From NCBI RefSeq assembly GCF_002214185.1, contig NZ_CP022161.1, positions 2,231,767 to 2,295,766 on the forward strand: 64,000 bases of DNA. Reading direction: 5' to 3'. How positions within the stretch are numbered: position 1 is the first letter of the stretch; every line of letters begins with the position of its first letter. Of this stretch, positions 35,059 to 44,781 are shown piece after piece. The translations under genes were made by a program, and so were the position numbers. The notes beneath the pieces were generated by a model that did not search any database, was not told where the DNA came from, and worked only from the letters and a program-made list of their open reading frames with translations. The DNA comes from Streptomyces capitiformicae (GTDB taxonomy: Bacteria; Actinomycetota; Actinomycetes; Streptomycetales; Streptomycetaceae).

Positions 35059-35850
35059 ATGAAGGCTTCTCGTACCGTAATGAAGGCTTCTCGTACAGTC
35101 ATGAAGGCTTCGCGTGTCGCCGCCGTCGGCGCCCTCGCGGGTTCCGCCGTCCTCGTCCTGTCCGGTCCCGCGTTCGCGCACGTCAGCGTGGCCGCGGAGG
35201 GCACGGCGGCCAAGGGCGGATACGCGACCGTCAACTTCAAGGTCCCCAACGAGCGCGACGACGCCTCGACCACCAAGCTCGAAGTGAACTTCCCGACCGA
35301 CCACCCGCTCGCCTCGGCCCAGCCGGAGGCCGTCCCCGGCTGGAAGATCGAGGTCACCAGGGCCAAGCTCGACAAGCCGGTCGAACTGCACGGGGAGCAG
35401 ATCGACGAGGCCGTCTCCAAGATCACCTGGACCGCCGACGGGGAAGGCATCAAAGAGGGCTTCTTCCAGAAGTTCCCGGTCTCCATCGGCCAGCTCCCCG
35501 AGAACACCGACGAACTGGTCTTCAAGGCCCTCCAGACGTACTCCAACAAGGAAGTCGTCCGCTGGATCGAGGTCCCGCAGGAGGGCCAGGAGGAGCCGGA
35601 GAACCCGGCGCCCGTGCTCGCGCTGTCCGCCGCGTCCGACGACCACCACGGCTCGTCCGGCGCGTCCACCGCCTCCGACGAGTCGGAGGACGCCGGCGAG
35701 GACGCCGAGGCCGCCTCGAACGAGACCGCCGCCGAGCCCGCCGCCACCAGCGACACCACCGCCCGCGTGCTCGCTGTCGTCGGCATCGTCGTCGGTGCGG
35801 CGGGCGTCGCGTACGGCGTCCTGGCCGGCCGCCGCCGCACCAACGCCTGA
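35059..35850 (+). CDS. YcnI-family (DUF1775) copper-associated membrane protein
   Basis: A 263-aa protein. It begins with three copies of MKASR(T/V)V, then a signal peptide (VAAVGALAGSAVLVLSGPAFA) cut before HVSVAAEG, so the mature protein starts with His. This N-terminal His is the known copper ligand of YcnI domains, together with a Trp in the fold. A Ser/Asp/Glu-rich linker and a C-terminal membrane anchor (VLAVVGIVVGAAGVAYGVLAG) with basic tail follow. It acts outside the membrane in copper transfer. Starts at 35059, 35080 and 35101 are all possible; the last gives the most normal signal peptide. Confidence 0.9.
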   Translation: MKASRTVMKASRTVMKASRVAAVGALAGSAVLVLSGPAFAHVSVAAEGTAAKGGYATVNFKVPNERDDASTTKLEVNFPTDHPLASAQPEAVPGWKIEVTRAKLDKPVELHGEQIDEAVSKITWTADGEGIKEGFFQKFPVSIGQLPENTDELVFKALQTYSNKEVVRWIEVPQEGQEEPENPAPVLALSAASDDHHGSSGASTASDESEDAGEDAEAASNETAAEPAATSDTTARVLAVVGIVVGAAGVAYGVLAGRRRTNA

Positions 35851-35967
35851 GCCTCCGGCCTCCGGTTTCCCGCCCCCTCCCCTCGGCGCGCGCGGACTCC
35901 GTACGTACGACTGTCCGCGACGGCGTACACCCCTGTGCGCGCCGGGGCTCGAACATCTGGGACTCAT

Positions 35968-36654
35968 ATGAGCACGAACATGAAGAAAAAGAACATGAAG
36001 AAGAGGTACGCGGTCGGCACCCTGCTCGTCGCGTCCGTCCTCACCCTCTCCGCCTGCGGCACCGGCGACGACTCCACGACGTCGGTCGCCGAGGTCTCCG
36101 ACACCGGACCGCGGAAGGCGGCCACGGTCCTCGACCAGCCGTTCACCAAGCCGGACCTGGTCCTCACGGACACGCAGGGCAAGTCGTACGACCTCCGCGA
36201 GGAGACCAAGGGCAAGCCGACGCTGATCTACTTCGGCTACACCAACTGCCCCGACGTCTGCCCGCTGACCATGAACAACCTCGCGGTCGCGAAGAAGGAG
36301 GTGTCGAAGAAGCTGTCGAAGTCGGAGCTGGCGAACCTCCGGCTCGTCTTCGTCACCACCGACCCGGCGCGGGACACCCCGGCGGAGCTCGGCAAGTGGC
36401 TCAAGGGCATCGACTCCGAGATCGTCGGTCTGACCGGCGACTTCGACAAGATCCAGGCCGGCGCCCGCACCCTCGGCATCTCCATCGCCCCGCCGACGAA
36501 GGACAAGAACGGCAAGACCGTCTCCGAGCACGGCACCCAGGTCATCGCGTTCTCGCCGAAGACCGACGGGGGCTATGTGCTGTACGACGATGACACGACC
36601 GTGCAGGAGTACGAGAAGGACCTGCCGAAGCTGCTCAAGGGCCAGAACCCGTGA
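35968..36654 (+). CDS. Sco1/SenC-family copper lipoprotein
   Basis: A 228-aa lipoprotein: the signal peptide ends in LTLSAC, so Cys near residue 30 would be lipidated. The thioredoxin-like domain has TNCPDVCP, the CxxxC copper site, and the distal His is likely in VSEHGTQVIAF. Sco1 proteins deliver copper to the CuA site of cytochrome c oxidase. ATG 35968 is preceded by ACTCAT, a weak site; further in-frame ATGs follow at short distance (MKKKNMKKR). The stop overlaps the next GTG start, so translation is coupled. Confidence 0.93.
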   Translation: MSTNMKKKNMKKRYAVGTLLVASVLTLSACGTGDDSTTSVAEVSDTGPRKAATVLDQPFTKPDLVLTDTQGKSYDLREETKGKPTLIYFGYTNCPDVCPLTMNNLAVAKKEVSKKLSKSELANLRLVFVTTDPARDTPAELGKWLKGIDSEIVGLTGDFDKIQAGARTLGISIAPPTKDKNGKTVSEHGTQVIAFSPKTDGGYVLYDDDTTVQEYEKDLPKLLKGQNP

Positions 36655-37121
36655 GGCCACTTGTCGGACCCGCCGGACCCGTCCTGATCGCGGCCGCCGC
36701 ACTCGTCCTCACCGGCTGTGGTTCCTCCGGCTCCTCCGACTCCTCTGCTGCCAAGCTGTCGGTCGAGTCCGCCTACATGCCGCAGCCCGTCACCGACTCC
36801 ATGGCCGCCGGTTACCTCGTCATCAAGAACACCGGCGGCACGGCGGACGAGCTCACCTCCGTCACCAGCGACCTCGCCCAGGACGTCACCGTCCACGAGA
36901 CGACCGGGCAGTCGATGCGGGAGGTGGCGGCCCTGAAGGTCCCGGCCGGGGGTGAACTCGTCCTCGCGAGCGGCGGAAGCCACCTCATGTTCGAGAACCT
37001 GAAGCGCAAGCCGAAGGAAGGCGAGACGGTGTCCCTGCGGCTGAACTTCACCAAGTCCGAGGCCGTCACGGTCGAGATGCCCGTGAAGTCGGCGACGTAT
37101 CAGCCGACGAGCGGGCACTGA
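36651..37121 (+). CDS. PCuAC-type periplasmic copper chaperone lipoprotein
   Basis: A 156-aa lipoprotein (lipobox LVLTGC, Cys near residue 23). The copper-binding H(M)x(n)Mx(n)HxM pattern is visible: VHETTGQSMREV and GGSHLMFENL. PCuAC chaperones load copper into CuA together with Sco1, matching the gene order. The GTG start overlaps the previous stop by four bases. The next gene starts 14 bases downstream. Confidence 0.93.
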   Translation: MRPLVGPAGPVLIAAAALVLTGCGSSGSSDSSAAKLSVESAYMPQPVTDSMAAGYLVIKNTGGTADELTSVTSDLAQDVTVHETTGQSMREVAALKVPAGGELVLASGGSHLMFENLKRKPKEGETVSLRLNFTKSEAVTVEMPVKSATYQPTSGH

Positions 37122-37135
37122 GGGAGGTATCACCG

Positions 37136-39211
37136 TTGAGCCGGTTGAGGCCGTTGCTGTTGCTGCTGCTCGCCGCCTTCGGCACGCTGCTCGCCGGAGC
37201 CGTGCCGGTCTCCGCGCACGCCGCGCTGACCGGCAGCGACCCGCAGCAGGGATCCGTGGTCGAACGGGCACCGTCCCAGGTGTCGCTCACGTTCTCCGAG
37301 AAGATCGCGCTGTCCGACGGCGCGGTGCGCGTGTACGACCCCAAGGGCAAGCAGGTCGACACCGGTGACATCGCCGACCTCGGCGGCAACAGCTACGGGG
37401 TGAAACTGCACGCCGGCCTGCCCGACGGCACCTTCACCGTCACCTACCAGGTGGTCTCGGCGGACAGCCACCCCGTCTCGGGCGCCTTCACCTTCTCCAT
37501 CGGGGCGCCCTCCAAGACGACGGTCGCGGTATCCGAGCAGACCGTCGGCGGCGGGACCGTCGGGGGCCTCTACGGGTTCGCACGCTATCTGTCGTACGCC
37601 GGTTTCATCCTGCTGGTCGGCGGCGCGGCCTTCGTGCTTGCCTGCTGGCAGCGCGGTGCCGGGGTACGGCCCGTGCAGCGACTCGTGGTCTCCGGCTGGC
37701 TCGCGCTGACCACCGCCACGCTCGCGATGCTGCTCCTGCGCGGCTCGTACACCGGCTCCGGCAAGCTCGGCGACATCTTCGACCTGGACCTGCTCGGCCA
37801 GGTCCTCCAGACGAAGACGGGCGCGGCCCTGGTGTCCCGCCTGCTGCTGCTCGCCGCGGCGGCACTGTTCGTCGCGGTGCTGTTCGGTGCGTATGCGCGG
37901 CGGGACGAGGAGTTCGACGACTCCGAGGACACGGCGGACACGGCGGACTCGGCAGACTCGGAGGACTCGGCAGACTCGGAGGACACGGAGGACACGGAGG
38001 ACACGGCAGACTCGGCGGAGGACGCCGACTCCCTCAGGAGGGACCTCACCTTCGGGCTCGCCATCGGCGGTGGTGTGGTCGCCGTCGGGCTTGCCGCGAG
38101 CTGGGCGATGGCCGAGCACGCCTCGACCGGCATCCAGACGGGCATCTCGATGCCGCTCGACGTGCTGCACCTGCTGGCGGTCGCCACCTGGCTGGGCGGT
38201 CTGGCGACCCTGCTCGTGGCCCTGTTCCGGGCGCCCGCCGACGCCCAGATCGAGACCGCGGCCGTACGACGCTTCTCGCGGGTCGCGTTCGGCAGTGTGC
38301 TCGTCCTGGCCGCGACCGGCATCTACCAGTCCTGGCGGCAGGTCGGCACCTGGTCGGCGCTGACCGGCACGGCATACGGGCAACTGCTCCTCGTGAAGAT
38401 CGGCCTGGTCGCCGTGCTCGTCGGCATCGCGTGGATATCGCGCCGTTGGACGGCGCAGTTGGCTGAGGCTCCGACCGCCGTGGAGACCGTGGTCGAGGAG
38501 AAGGAGCCGGCGGCCGCGCGCACCGGTGCCGGCGGTGGCGATTCCGGACGCGCCGCTGACGGTGGTGGCGCTTCCGAGGGCACCACGGACAGTGCTGGCG
38601 ACAGCCAGCGCGCCCCCGACGGTGGTGGCGATTCCGCGCGCGCCGCTCAACTCGCCCGGCAGCGGGCCGCGATGACCGCCGCGCGCGAGAAGCGGATACG
38701 AAACGCCGATCCGGGCCGTACGGGCCTGCGCCGGTCGGTGCTGGCGGAGGCGGGCGTCGCCGTCGTGCTCCTCGCCATCACCACGGCCCTGACCTCCACC
38801 GAGCCGGGGCGCACGGTGGAGGAGGCCAAGGCGGCGAAGGCGGCCGTGGCGCAGGATTCTGACCCCTCAGGGGCACTGACGCTGGACATCCCGTTCGACA
38901 CCGGGGGCAAGAACGGCCAAGGCGTCGCCCGACTGGAGCTCGACCCCGCGCGCACGGGCGCCAACGAGATGCACATTTACGTGCAGGGATCCGACGGCAA
39001 GGCCTTCGACATCCCCGAGGTGAAGGTCGCCTTCACCCAGGAGGCCAAGAAGATCGGCCCCCTGCCCGTGGTCCCCGACCGCATCGCCACCGGGCACTGG
39101 ACGGCGAACGGTGTACAGATCCCCATGGCGGGCGACTGGAAGATCGAGGTCACCGTACGGACGTCCGACATCGACCAGGTGACCGTAAGCAAGAACGCGC
39201 AGATCGGCTGA
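37136..39211 (+). CDS. CopC-CopD fusion (YcnJ-like) copper protein
   Basis: A 691-aa protein with a TTG start. A signal peptide ends at VSAHAALTG, leaving an N-terminal His for the CopC copper site; DSHPVSGAFTF carries another His. CopD follows with about eight membrane segments (from FARYLSYAGFILLVGG on). Between segments is an acidic low-complexity insert made of D-S/T-E/A units (about residues 260-300), and a second Gly/Asp/Ser-rich insert lies near 460-505. A C-terminal extracellular domain resembling the YtkA/CopC type follows. It likely imports copper for oxidase assembly. Nine bases separate it from the peroxidase gene. Confidence 0.9.
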   Translation: MSRLRPLLLLLLAAFGTLLAGAVPVSAHAALTGSDPQQGSVVERAPSQVSLTFSEKIALSDGAVRVYDPKGKQVDTGDIADLGGNSYGVKLHAGLPDGTFTVTYQVVSADSHPVSGAFTFSIGAPSKTTVAVSEQTVGGGTVGGLYGFARYLSYAGFILLVGGAAFVLACWQRGAGVRPVQRLVVSGWLALTTATLAMLLLRGSYTGSGKLGDIFDLDLLGQVLQTKTGAALVSRLLLLAAAALFVAVLFGAYARRDEEFDDSEDTADTADSADSEDSADSEDTEDTEDTADSAEDADSLRRDLTFGLAIGGGVVAVGLAASWAMAEHASTGIQTGISMPLDVLHLLAVATWLGGLATLLVALFRAPADAQIETAAVRRFSRVAFGSVLVLAATGIYQSWRQVGTWSALTGTAYGQLLLVKIGLVAVLVGIAWISRRWTAQLAEAPTAVETVVEEKEPAAARTGAGGGDSGRAADGGGASEGTTDSAGDSQRAPDGGGDSARAAQLARQRAAMTAAREKRIRNADPGRTGLRRSVLAEAGVAVVLLAITTALTSTEPGRTVEEAKAAKAAVAQDSDPSGALTLDIPFDTGGKNGQGVARLELDPARTGANEMHIYVQGSDGKAFDIPEVKVAFTQEAKKIGPLPVVPDRIATGHWTANGVQIPMAGDWKIEVTVRTSDIDQVTVSKNAQIG

Positions 39212-39219
39212 ACGAGATC

Positions 39220-40683
39220 ATGGCTGACCAGTCCACGACGGGCCCCCGCGGGGGGAACGACATCACCGGGGACCGCACCGGCAAGGGGAACTCCACCTCC
39301 CTGGGGGCGCCGGGCAGTGGGAAAAATGCGGCTACCGCCGCGCGGGTGCGAACAACCACGAACGGCCCGCAGTCGCCCACGGACGCTCCGGAGCTACGGC
39401 GAGACGGCGACACCGGCCCACCCCCCGGCGGAACAATCTCCCGCCGCCGTCTGCTCGGCACCGCCGGTGCGACCGGTCTCGCCCTGGGCGCGGCCGGCGC
39501 CGGCGCGGGGTACGGGGCGGCCTCCTCCTCGGACTCGTCCTCGAAGGTCACCCCGCTGTCTTTCCTGGGCGCGAACGAGGTGATGTTTCACGTGAAACAC
39601 CAGCCCGGGATCACGACACCCCTCCAGGCCCGCGGCCACCTCATCGCGTTCGACCTCGCCGCCGGCGCCGGACGCAAGGAGGCGGCCGCCCTGCTGCGCC
39701 GTTGGTCGGAGACGGCCCGGCGGCTGATGGCCGGAGAGGCCTCCGCCCAGGACGACACGGGCATAGCCCGCGACGCGGGCCCTTCGTCGTTGACGGTCAC
39801 CTTCGGCTTCGGGCACAGCTTCTTCGCCCGTACAGGGCTGGAGAAGCAGCGTCCCGAATCCCTGGACCCGCTGCCCGACTTCTCCTCCGACCAGCTCGAC
39901 AGGACACGCAGCAACGGCGACCTGTGGGTACAGATCGGCGCCGACGACGCGCTCGTCGCCTTCCACGCCCTGCGCGCGATCCAGAAGGACGCGGGCAGCG
40001 CGGCGCGCGTGCGCTGGCAGATGAACGGCTTCAACCGCTCACCGGGCGCCACCGCGCACCCCATGACCGCGCGGAACCTGATGGGCCAGGTCGACGGCAC
40101 CCGCAACCCCAAGCCGACCGAGTCCGACTTCAACGAGCGGATCTTCGTACCCGCGTCCGCCTCACCGAGCACCTCGGGCGACCCGGAGTGGATGGCCAAC
40201 GGCTCCTACGCCGTCGTACGCCGGATCCGCATGCTTCTCGACGACTGGGACCAGCTCTCGCTGAAGGAGCAGGAGGACGTCATCGGCCGCCGGAAGTCCG
40301 ACGGCGCCGCGCTGAGCGGGGGCACAAAGGCGACCGAGACAACGGAGATGGATCTGGAGAAGACCGACTCCCAGGGCAATCTCCTCGTCCCGATCAACGC
40401 GCACGCCCGCATCAGCCGCCCCGACCAGAACGGCGGCGCGGCCATGCTCCGCCGCCCCTTCTCCTTCCACGACGGCATCGACGCGGACGGGGTCCCCGAC
40501 GCCGGCCTACTCTTCATCTGCTGGCAGGCCGACCCCGTCCGCGGCTTCGTCACCGTCCAACGCAAACTCGACCGCGGCGACGCCCTCTCCAAGTACATCC
40601 GCCACGAGTCCAGCGGCCTGTACGCAGCGCCGGGGGGTGCGGCGGAGGGGGAGTACGTGGGACAGCGACTGCTGGAGGGCTAG
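39220..40683 (+). CDS. Tat-exported Dyp-type peroxidase
   Basis: A 487-aa heme peroxidase. Residues about 70-98 contain a twin-arginine signal (TISRRRLLGTAGATGLALGA) after an unusually long, disordered N-terminus. LMGQVDGTRNPKP contains the GxxDG motif with the distal Asp; the proximal His is probably in ANGSYAVVRRIRM-adjacent or later sequence and was not assigned. Dyp peroxidases of this type (EfeB-like) work outside the membrane. Clustered with copper genes in Streptomyces, they have been linked to copper-dependent oxidases. The mature N-terminus includes FHVKHQPGITTP, part of which is encoded by a parS palindrome (39585-39598). Confidence 0.92.
   Translation: MADQSTTGPRGGNDITGDRTGKGNSTSLGAPGSGKNAATAARVRTTTNGPQSPTDAPELRRDGDTGPPPGGTISRRRLLGTAGATGLALGAAGAGAGYGAASSSDSSSKVTPLSFLGANEVMFHVKHQPGITTPLQARGHLIAFDLAAGAGRKEAAALLRRWSETARRLMAGEASAQDDTGIARDAGPSSLTVTFGFGHSFFARTGLEKQRPESLDPLPDFSSDQLDRTRSNGDLWVQIGADDALVAFHALRAIQKDAGSAARVRWQMNGFNRSPGATAHPMTARNLMGQVDGTRNPKPTESDFNERIFVPASASPSTSGDPEWMANGSYAVVRRIRMLLDDWDQLSLKEQEDVIGRRKSDGAALSGGTKATETTEMDLEKTDSQGNLLVPINAHARISRPDQNGGAAMLRRPFSFHDGIDADGVPDAGLLFICWQADPVRGFVTVQRKLDRGDALSKYIRHESSGLYAAPGGAAEGEYVGQRLLEG
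39585..39598. other. parS site inside the peroxidase gene
   Basis: Exact GTTTCACGTGAAAC, the 14-bp ParB-binding palindrome of Streptomyces, flanked by T and A. It lies in coding DNA and specifies FHVKH in the protein. Confidence 0.9.
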
Positions 40684-40829
40684 TAGGACTGCCCTGACCG
40701 ACCAGTCGTCCACCGGTGCCGAGTGCCGGGGGCGTGACGGCGCCCCCCCCAGGGCCGTACATCGCCCTCCAGGGTGGTGAAGGCGGCACGCGTGCGCCGG
40801 TGTCTCACAAGGCCCATTAGGGTGAAGCC

Positions 40830-41765
40830 ATGCCAGCCAGCTACGTGTACCTCGGCCCCGAGGGCACCTTCACCGAGGTCGCCCTGCGCACGCTGCCGGA
40901 GTCCGCGACCCGCGAGCTCGTCCCGATGATCTCCATCCCCGCCGCCCTCGACGCCGTCCGCAACGGCGAGGCCGAGGCCGCGTTCGTCCCGATCGAGAAC
41001 TCCGTCGAGGGCGGCATCACCACCACCCTCGACGAACTGGTCGCCGGCGACCCGCTGATGATCTACCGCGAGGTGCTGCTCTCCATCACCTTCGCCCTGC
41101 TGGTCCGCCCGGGCACAAAGCTCTCCGAGATCAAGACGGTCACCGCCCACCCGGCCGCCCAGCCCCAGGTCCGCAACTGGATGAAGGCCAACCTCCCCCC
41201 GGACGTCGTCTGGGAGTCCGCCGCCTCGAACGCGGACGGCGCCCGCCTCGTCCAGGAGGGCCGCTACGACGCCGCCTTTGCGGGCGAGTTCGCGGCCTCC
41301 CGGTACGGCCTGGTGGCCCTGGAGACCGAGATCCACGACGCGGAGAACGCCCAGACCCGGTTCGTCCTGGTCGGCCGCCCGGCCCGGCCCGCCGCCCCGA
41401 CCGGCGTCGACAAGACCTCCGTCGTCATCTGGCAGCGCGATGACCACCCCGGCGGACTGCGCGATCTGCTGGGCGAGTTCGCCGTCCGCGGCGTCAACCT
41501 CATGCTGCTCCAGTCCCGCCCGACCGGCGCGGGCATCGGCAACTACTGCTTCGCCATCGACGCCGAGGGCCACATCTCCGACCGCCGGGTGGCCGAGGCG
41601 CTGATGGGGCTCAAGCGGGTCTGCCTGCAGGTGCGCTTCCTCGGCTCGTACCCGCGCGCGGACGCCGAGGTGGCGAAGATCCGGCCCACCCTGCCGGGCA
41701 CTTCGGACGACGAGTTCGTGGGCGCGGCGGACTGGGTGGCGCGCTGCCAGGACGGTCGGTTCTAG
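40830..41765 (+). CDS. pheA: prephenate dehydratase
   Basis: A 311-aa monofunctional enzyme that turns prephenate into phenylpyruvate in phenylalanine synthesis. The N-terminal half begins YVYLGPEGTFTEVALR and carries FVPIENSVEGGITTTLDEL, the typical active-site segment with Thr. The C-terminal ACT domain (TSVVIWQRDDHPGGLRDLL, then LQSRPTGAGIGNYCF) binds phenylalanine for feedback control; the usual ESRP reads QSRP here. ATG 40830 follows AGGGTGAAGCC. The long non-coding stretch after it is rich in DnaA boxes. Confidence 0.95.
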   Translation: MPASYVYLGPEGTFTEVALRTLPESATRELVPMISIPAALDAVRNGEAEAAFVPIENSVEGGITTTLDELVAGDPLMIYREVLLSITFALLVRPGTKLSEIKTVTAHPAAQPQVRNWMKANLPPDVVWESAASNADGARLVQEGRYDAAFAGEFAASRYGLVALETEIHDAENAQTRFVLVGRPARPAAPTGVDKTSVVIWQRDDHPGGLRDLLGEFAVRGVNLMLLQSRPTGAGIGNYCFAIDAEGHISDRRVAEALMGLKRVCLQVRFLGSYPRADAEVAKIRPTLPGTSDDEFVGAADWVARCQDGRF

Positions 41766-41812
41766 GTCACCCGACGGCCACGCACCCGCCGGTCCTACCT
41801 GCTGATTTTCTT

Positions 41813-42133
41813 TATCCACAGGAGTTATCCACAGGTGGGCTTCTCGACCTGGGGACAAGTCGACAACACAACGCCACTCAGTCGACAAATCGCCCTCGAG
41901 GGCCCGACTGTGCCCACACCTCTGTAGGTCACCCTTCGTCCCCGCGTTTCCTTCAGTCAATCCTTTAGGGCGACCCATTTCCACATGGATCCACCCGAAA
42001 GGGGGCGCGAGGGTGGTTTGACTCGGGAATCCTCGAGTCGACGACCACCTTCCGAAACGAGCATCCCCGAAGTCCACAGATCTTTCGCACAGCCTGTGGA
42101 TAACTCTCCGGCGCTGTGGATTTCTGTGGATAC
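41813..42133. other. DnaA-box cluster between pheA and serS
   Basis: Exact TTATCCACA occurs at 41813-41821 and 41826-41834 (plus strand) and at 42095-42103 (minus). One-mismatch copies lie at 41851-41859 (TTGTCCCCA, minus) and 42125-42133 (GTATCCACA, minus); two-mismatch copies at 41977-41985, 42070-42078 and 42115-42123. The 570-base gap has no gene and is relatively AT-rich. DnaA-box clusters away from oriC can titrate DnaA; one about 78 kb from oriC has been described in S. coelicolor. Identity with this site is unverified. Confidence 0.75.
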
Positions 42134-42335
42134 TCAGTCCCCAAGTCTCGTACGCCACAAGGGAATAGGGTCAACCAAGGACACCACGGTGTCCCCTTTC
42201 AGGGGGTTGAGACACAATTCATTGACTCTCCCCCACACCCGCTACCGCGATGAACGTTCCGCCCATATCGCCCCGAATCCGACGTACTGCAAATCCAAGT
42301 CGTGGGCCGGAACCACTCACCGGTAGCCTTGAGGG

Positions 42336-43613
42336 GTGATTGACCTTCGCCTGCTCCGTGAGGACCCCGACCGTGTGCGCGCGTCCCAGCGCGCCCGTGG
42401 AGAGGACGTCGCGCTCGTCGACTCCCTCCTCTCTGCCGACGCGCGGCGCAGGTCTTCCGGCGTCCGCTTCGACGAGCTCCGCGCCGAGCAGAAGGCGCTC
42501 GGCAAGCTGATCCCCAAGGCCTCCGCCGACGAGAAGGCCGAGCTGCTGAAGAAGGCGAGCCAGCTCGCCGCCGACGTCAAGGCGGCCGACGCCGAGCGCG
42601 ACGCGGCCGACGCCGAGACCCAGGAGCTGCTTCTCCAGCTCGGCAACCTCGTGCACCCCGACGTCCCCGTCGGCGGCGAGGAGGACTTCGTCACGCTGGA
42701 GACGCACGGCGAGATCCGCGACTTCACGGCCGAGGGCTTCGAGCCGAAGGACCACCTGGAACTCGGCACGCTCCTCGGCGCCATCGACGTCGAACGCGGC
42801 GCGAAGGTCTCCGGCTCGCGCTTCTACTTCCTGACCGGCGTCGGCGCCCTCCTCGAACTGGCCCTCGTCAACGCCGCGATGGCCCAGGCCACGGCCGCCG
42901 GCTTCACGCCGATGCTGACCCCGGCGCTGGTCCGCCCGCAGTCCATGGCCGGCACCGGCTTTCTCGGCCAGGCCGCCCAGGACGTCTACCACCTCGACAA
43001 GGACGACCTGTACCTGGTCGGCACCTCCGAGGTCGCGCTGGCCGCGTACCACATGGACGAGATCCTCGACGCCGACCGCCTCCCGCTGCGCTACGCGGGC
43101 TTCTCGCCCTGCTTCCGCCGCGAGGCCGGTTCGCACGGCAAGGACACCCGGGGCATCTTCCGCGTCCACCAGTTCGACAAGGTCGAGATGTTCTCGTATG
43201 TCGCGCCTGAGGACTCGCAGGCCGAGCACCAGCGCCTGCTGGAGTGGGAGAAGCAGTGGCTGACGTCGCTGGAGCTGCCGTTCCGGGTCATCGACGTCGC
43301 CTCCGCCGACCTCGGCTCCTCGGCCTCGCGCAAGTTCGACTGTGAGGCGTGGATCCCGACCCAGGGCAAGTACCGCGAGCTCACCTCGACGTCCGACTGC
43401 ACGGAATTCCAGTCGCGCCGTCTGCAGATCCGCGTGCGTGACGGCAAGCAGGTCAAGCCGCTTGCCACGCTCAACGGCACGCTGTGCGCCGTCCCGCGCA
43501 CGATCGTGGCGATCCTGGAGAACCACCAGCAGGCCGACGGCTCCGTCCGGGTCCCCGAGGTCCTGCGCCCGTACCTGGGCGGCCGCGAGGTCCTGGAGCC
43601 GGTAGCCAAGTGA
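42336..43613 (+). CDS. serS: seryl-tRNA synthetase
   Basis: A 425-aa class II synthetase. The N-terminal antiparallel coiled coil (about residues 25-100) grips the long variable arm of tRNA-Ser. Motif 2 is [28 protein letters not shown] (read around residues 250-277) and motif 3 is [19 protein letters not shown]. Length and motifs are complete. Start is GTG 42336, preceded by CCTTGAGGG. The stop TGA overlaps the GTG of the next gene, so they are coupled. Both tRNA-Ser genes in the window are its substrates. Confidence 0.96.
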   Translation: MIDLRLLREDPDRVRASQRARGEDVALVDSLLSADARRRSSGVRFDELRAEQKALGKLIPKASADEKAELLKKASQLAADVKAADAERDAADAETQELLLQLGNLVHPDVPVGGEEDFVTLETHGEIRDFTAEGFEPKDHLELGTLLGAIDVERGAKVSGSRFYFLTGVGALLELALVNAAMAQATAAGFTPMLTPALVRPQSMAGTGFLGQAAQDVYHLDKDDLYLVGTSEVALAAYHMDEILDADRLPLRYAGFSPCFRREAGSHGKDTRGIFRVHQFDKVEMFSYVAPEDSQAEHQRLLEWEKQWLTSLELPFRVIDVASADLGSSASRKFDCEAWIPTQGKYRELTSTSDCTEFQSRRLQIRVRDGKQVKPLATLNGTLCAVPRTIVAILENHQQADGSVRVPEVLRPYLGGREVLEPVAK

Positions 43614-44425
43614 GTACGGCCGCTGCTTCCGGCTTTCCCTTCCAGCTGATCGCGACCGACCTCGACGGAACGCTCCTGCGCTCCGACGAGTCGGTCTCGC
43701 AGCGCACCCGTGAGGCGCTCGCCGCGGCCACCGCGGCGGGCGCCGCCCACATCGTCGTCACCGGCCGCGCGGTCCCCTGGACCCGGCACATCCTCGACGG
43801 CCTCGGCTACCAGGGGCTCGCGGTCTGCGGTCAGGGCGCGCAGGTCTACGACGCCGGAGAGCACCGCCTGCTCACCGCCGTCACCCTGGACCGGCAGCTC
43901 GCCGCCGTGGCCCTCGCCAAGATCGAGGCGGAGGCCGGCCCGCTGTACCTGGCCGCCAGCCGCGCGGGCCTGGAGGGCGAAGTGCTGGTCGGTCCCGGCT
44001 ACGCCCTGCACGGCTCGCTGCCGACCGCCCCGCTCACGGACGTGTCCGACCTCTGGGCAGCGCCGCTGAACAAGATCTACATACAGCACCCCACGATGAC
44101 CTCCGACGAACTCGCCGAGGCCGCCCGCCAGGCCGCCGGCGGCTTCGTCACCGTCGCCATGGCCGGCGAGGGCATCGTCGAACTCCTCCCCCTCGGCCTC
44201 ACCAAGGCCACCGGCCTCTCCCTGGCCGCCCGCCGCCTCGGTCTGAAGTCCGCCGACACGATCGCCTTCGGTGACATGCCCAACGACATCCCCATGCTCA
44301 CCTGGTCCGCCCACGGGGTTGCCATGGCCAACGCCCACCCCACCCTCAAGGCCATCGCCACCGAAGTCACCTCCTCGAACGAGGAAGACGGCATCGCAGA
44401 GATCCTGGAACGCCTGCTGCCCTGA
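43610..44425 (+). CDS. HAD-superfamily Cof-type phosphatase
   Basis: A 271-aa HAD hydrolase. Motif I is [13 protein letters not shown] (nucleophile Asp near residue 14), motif II IVVTGRA, and motif [16 protein letters not shown]. The C2-type cap in the middle places it with Cof/YidA sugar-phosphate phosphatases; the substrate is unknown. The GTG overlaps the serS stop, giving a serS-HAD pair. A second protein with the same fold is encoded at 54870-55748. Confidence 0.92.
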   Translation: MSTAAASGFPFQLIATDLDGTLLRSDESVSQRTREALAAATAAGAAHIVVTGRAVPWTRHILDGLGYQGLAVCGQGAQVYDAGEHRLLTAVTLDRQLAAVALAKIEAEAGPLYLAASRAGLEGEVLVGPGYALHGSLPTAPLTDVSDLWAAPLNKIYIQHPTMTSDELAEAARQAAGGFVTVAMAGEGIVELLPLGLTKATGLSLAARRLGLKSADTIAFGDMPNDIPMLTWSAHGVAMANAHPTLKAIATEVTSSNEEDGIAEILERLLP

Positions 44426-44486
44426 CGGCCACATCGCCGTGCTCGCCCCCGCTACAACTGCGGGCAATCGTGCCGTTGGGGCGACG

Positions 44487-44530
44487 GGGGTACCTCCCGC
44501 TCGAGCGAAGTCGAGAGCGGGGGAGGGTGG
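44487..44530 (+). repeat. dispersed palindromic repeat
   Basis: CTCCCGCTC (44494-44502) faces GAGCGGGGGAG (44514-44524), with the core TCGAGCGAAGTCGAG (44501-44515) identical to that inside the phosphatase gene at 19452-19466. It lies in a gene-free stretch between the HAD gene and tRNA-Ser. Confidence 0.55.
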
Positions 44531-44695
44531 GCGCAGCGGCACCCTGTCAGTGTCGGCAAGCGCGACCAACCCCCGCCCAGCAGCAGCCCGGGAGCGTTGA
44601 CCAAACGCGCTCACAGCCCAGGCATCAAACCCCGGGCCCTCCTACACGTACGCCAAGGCCAAGAATCCGGCCAAGTCACAGCGACAGCGAACCGG

Positions 44696-44781
<86 letters not shown>

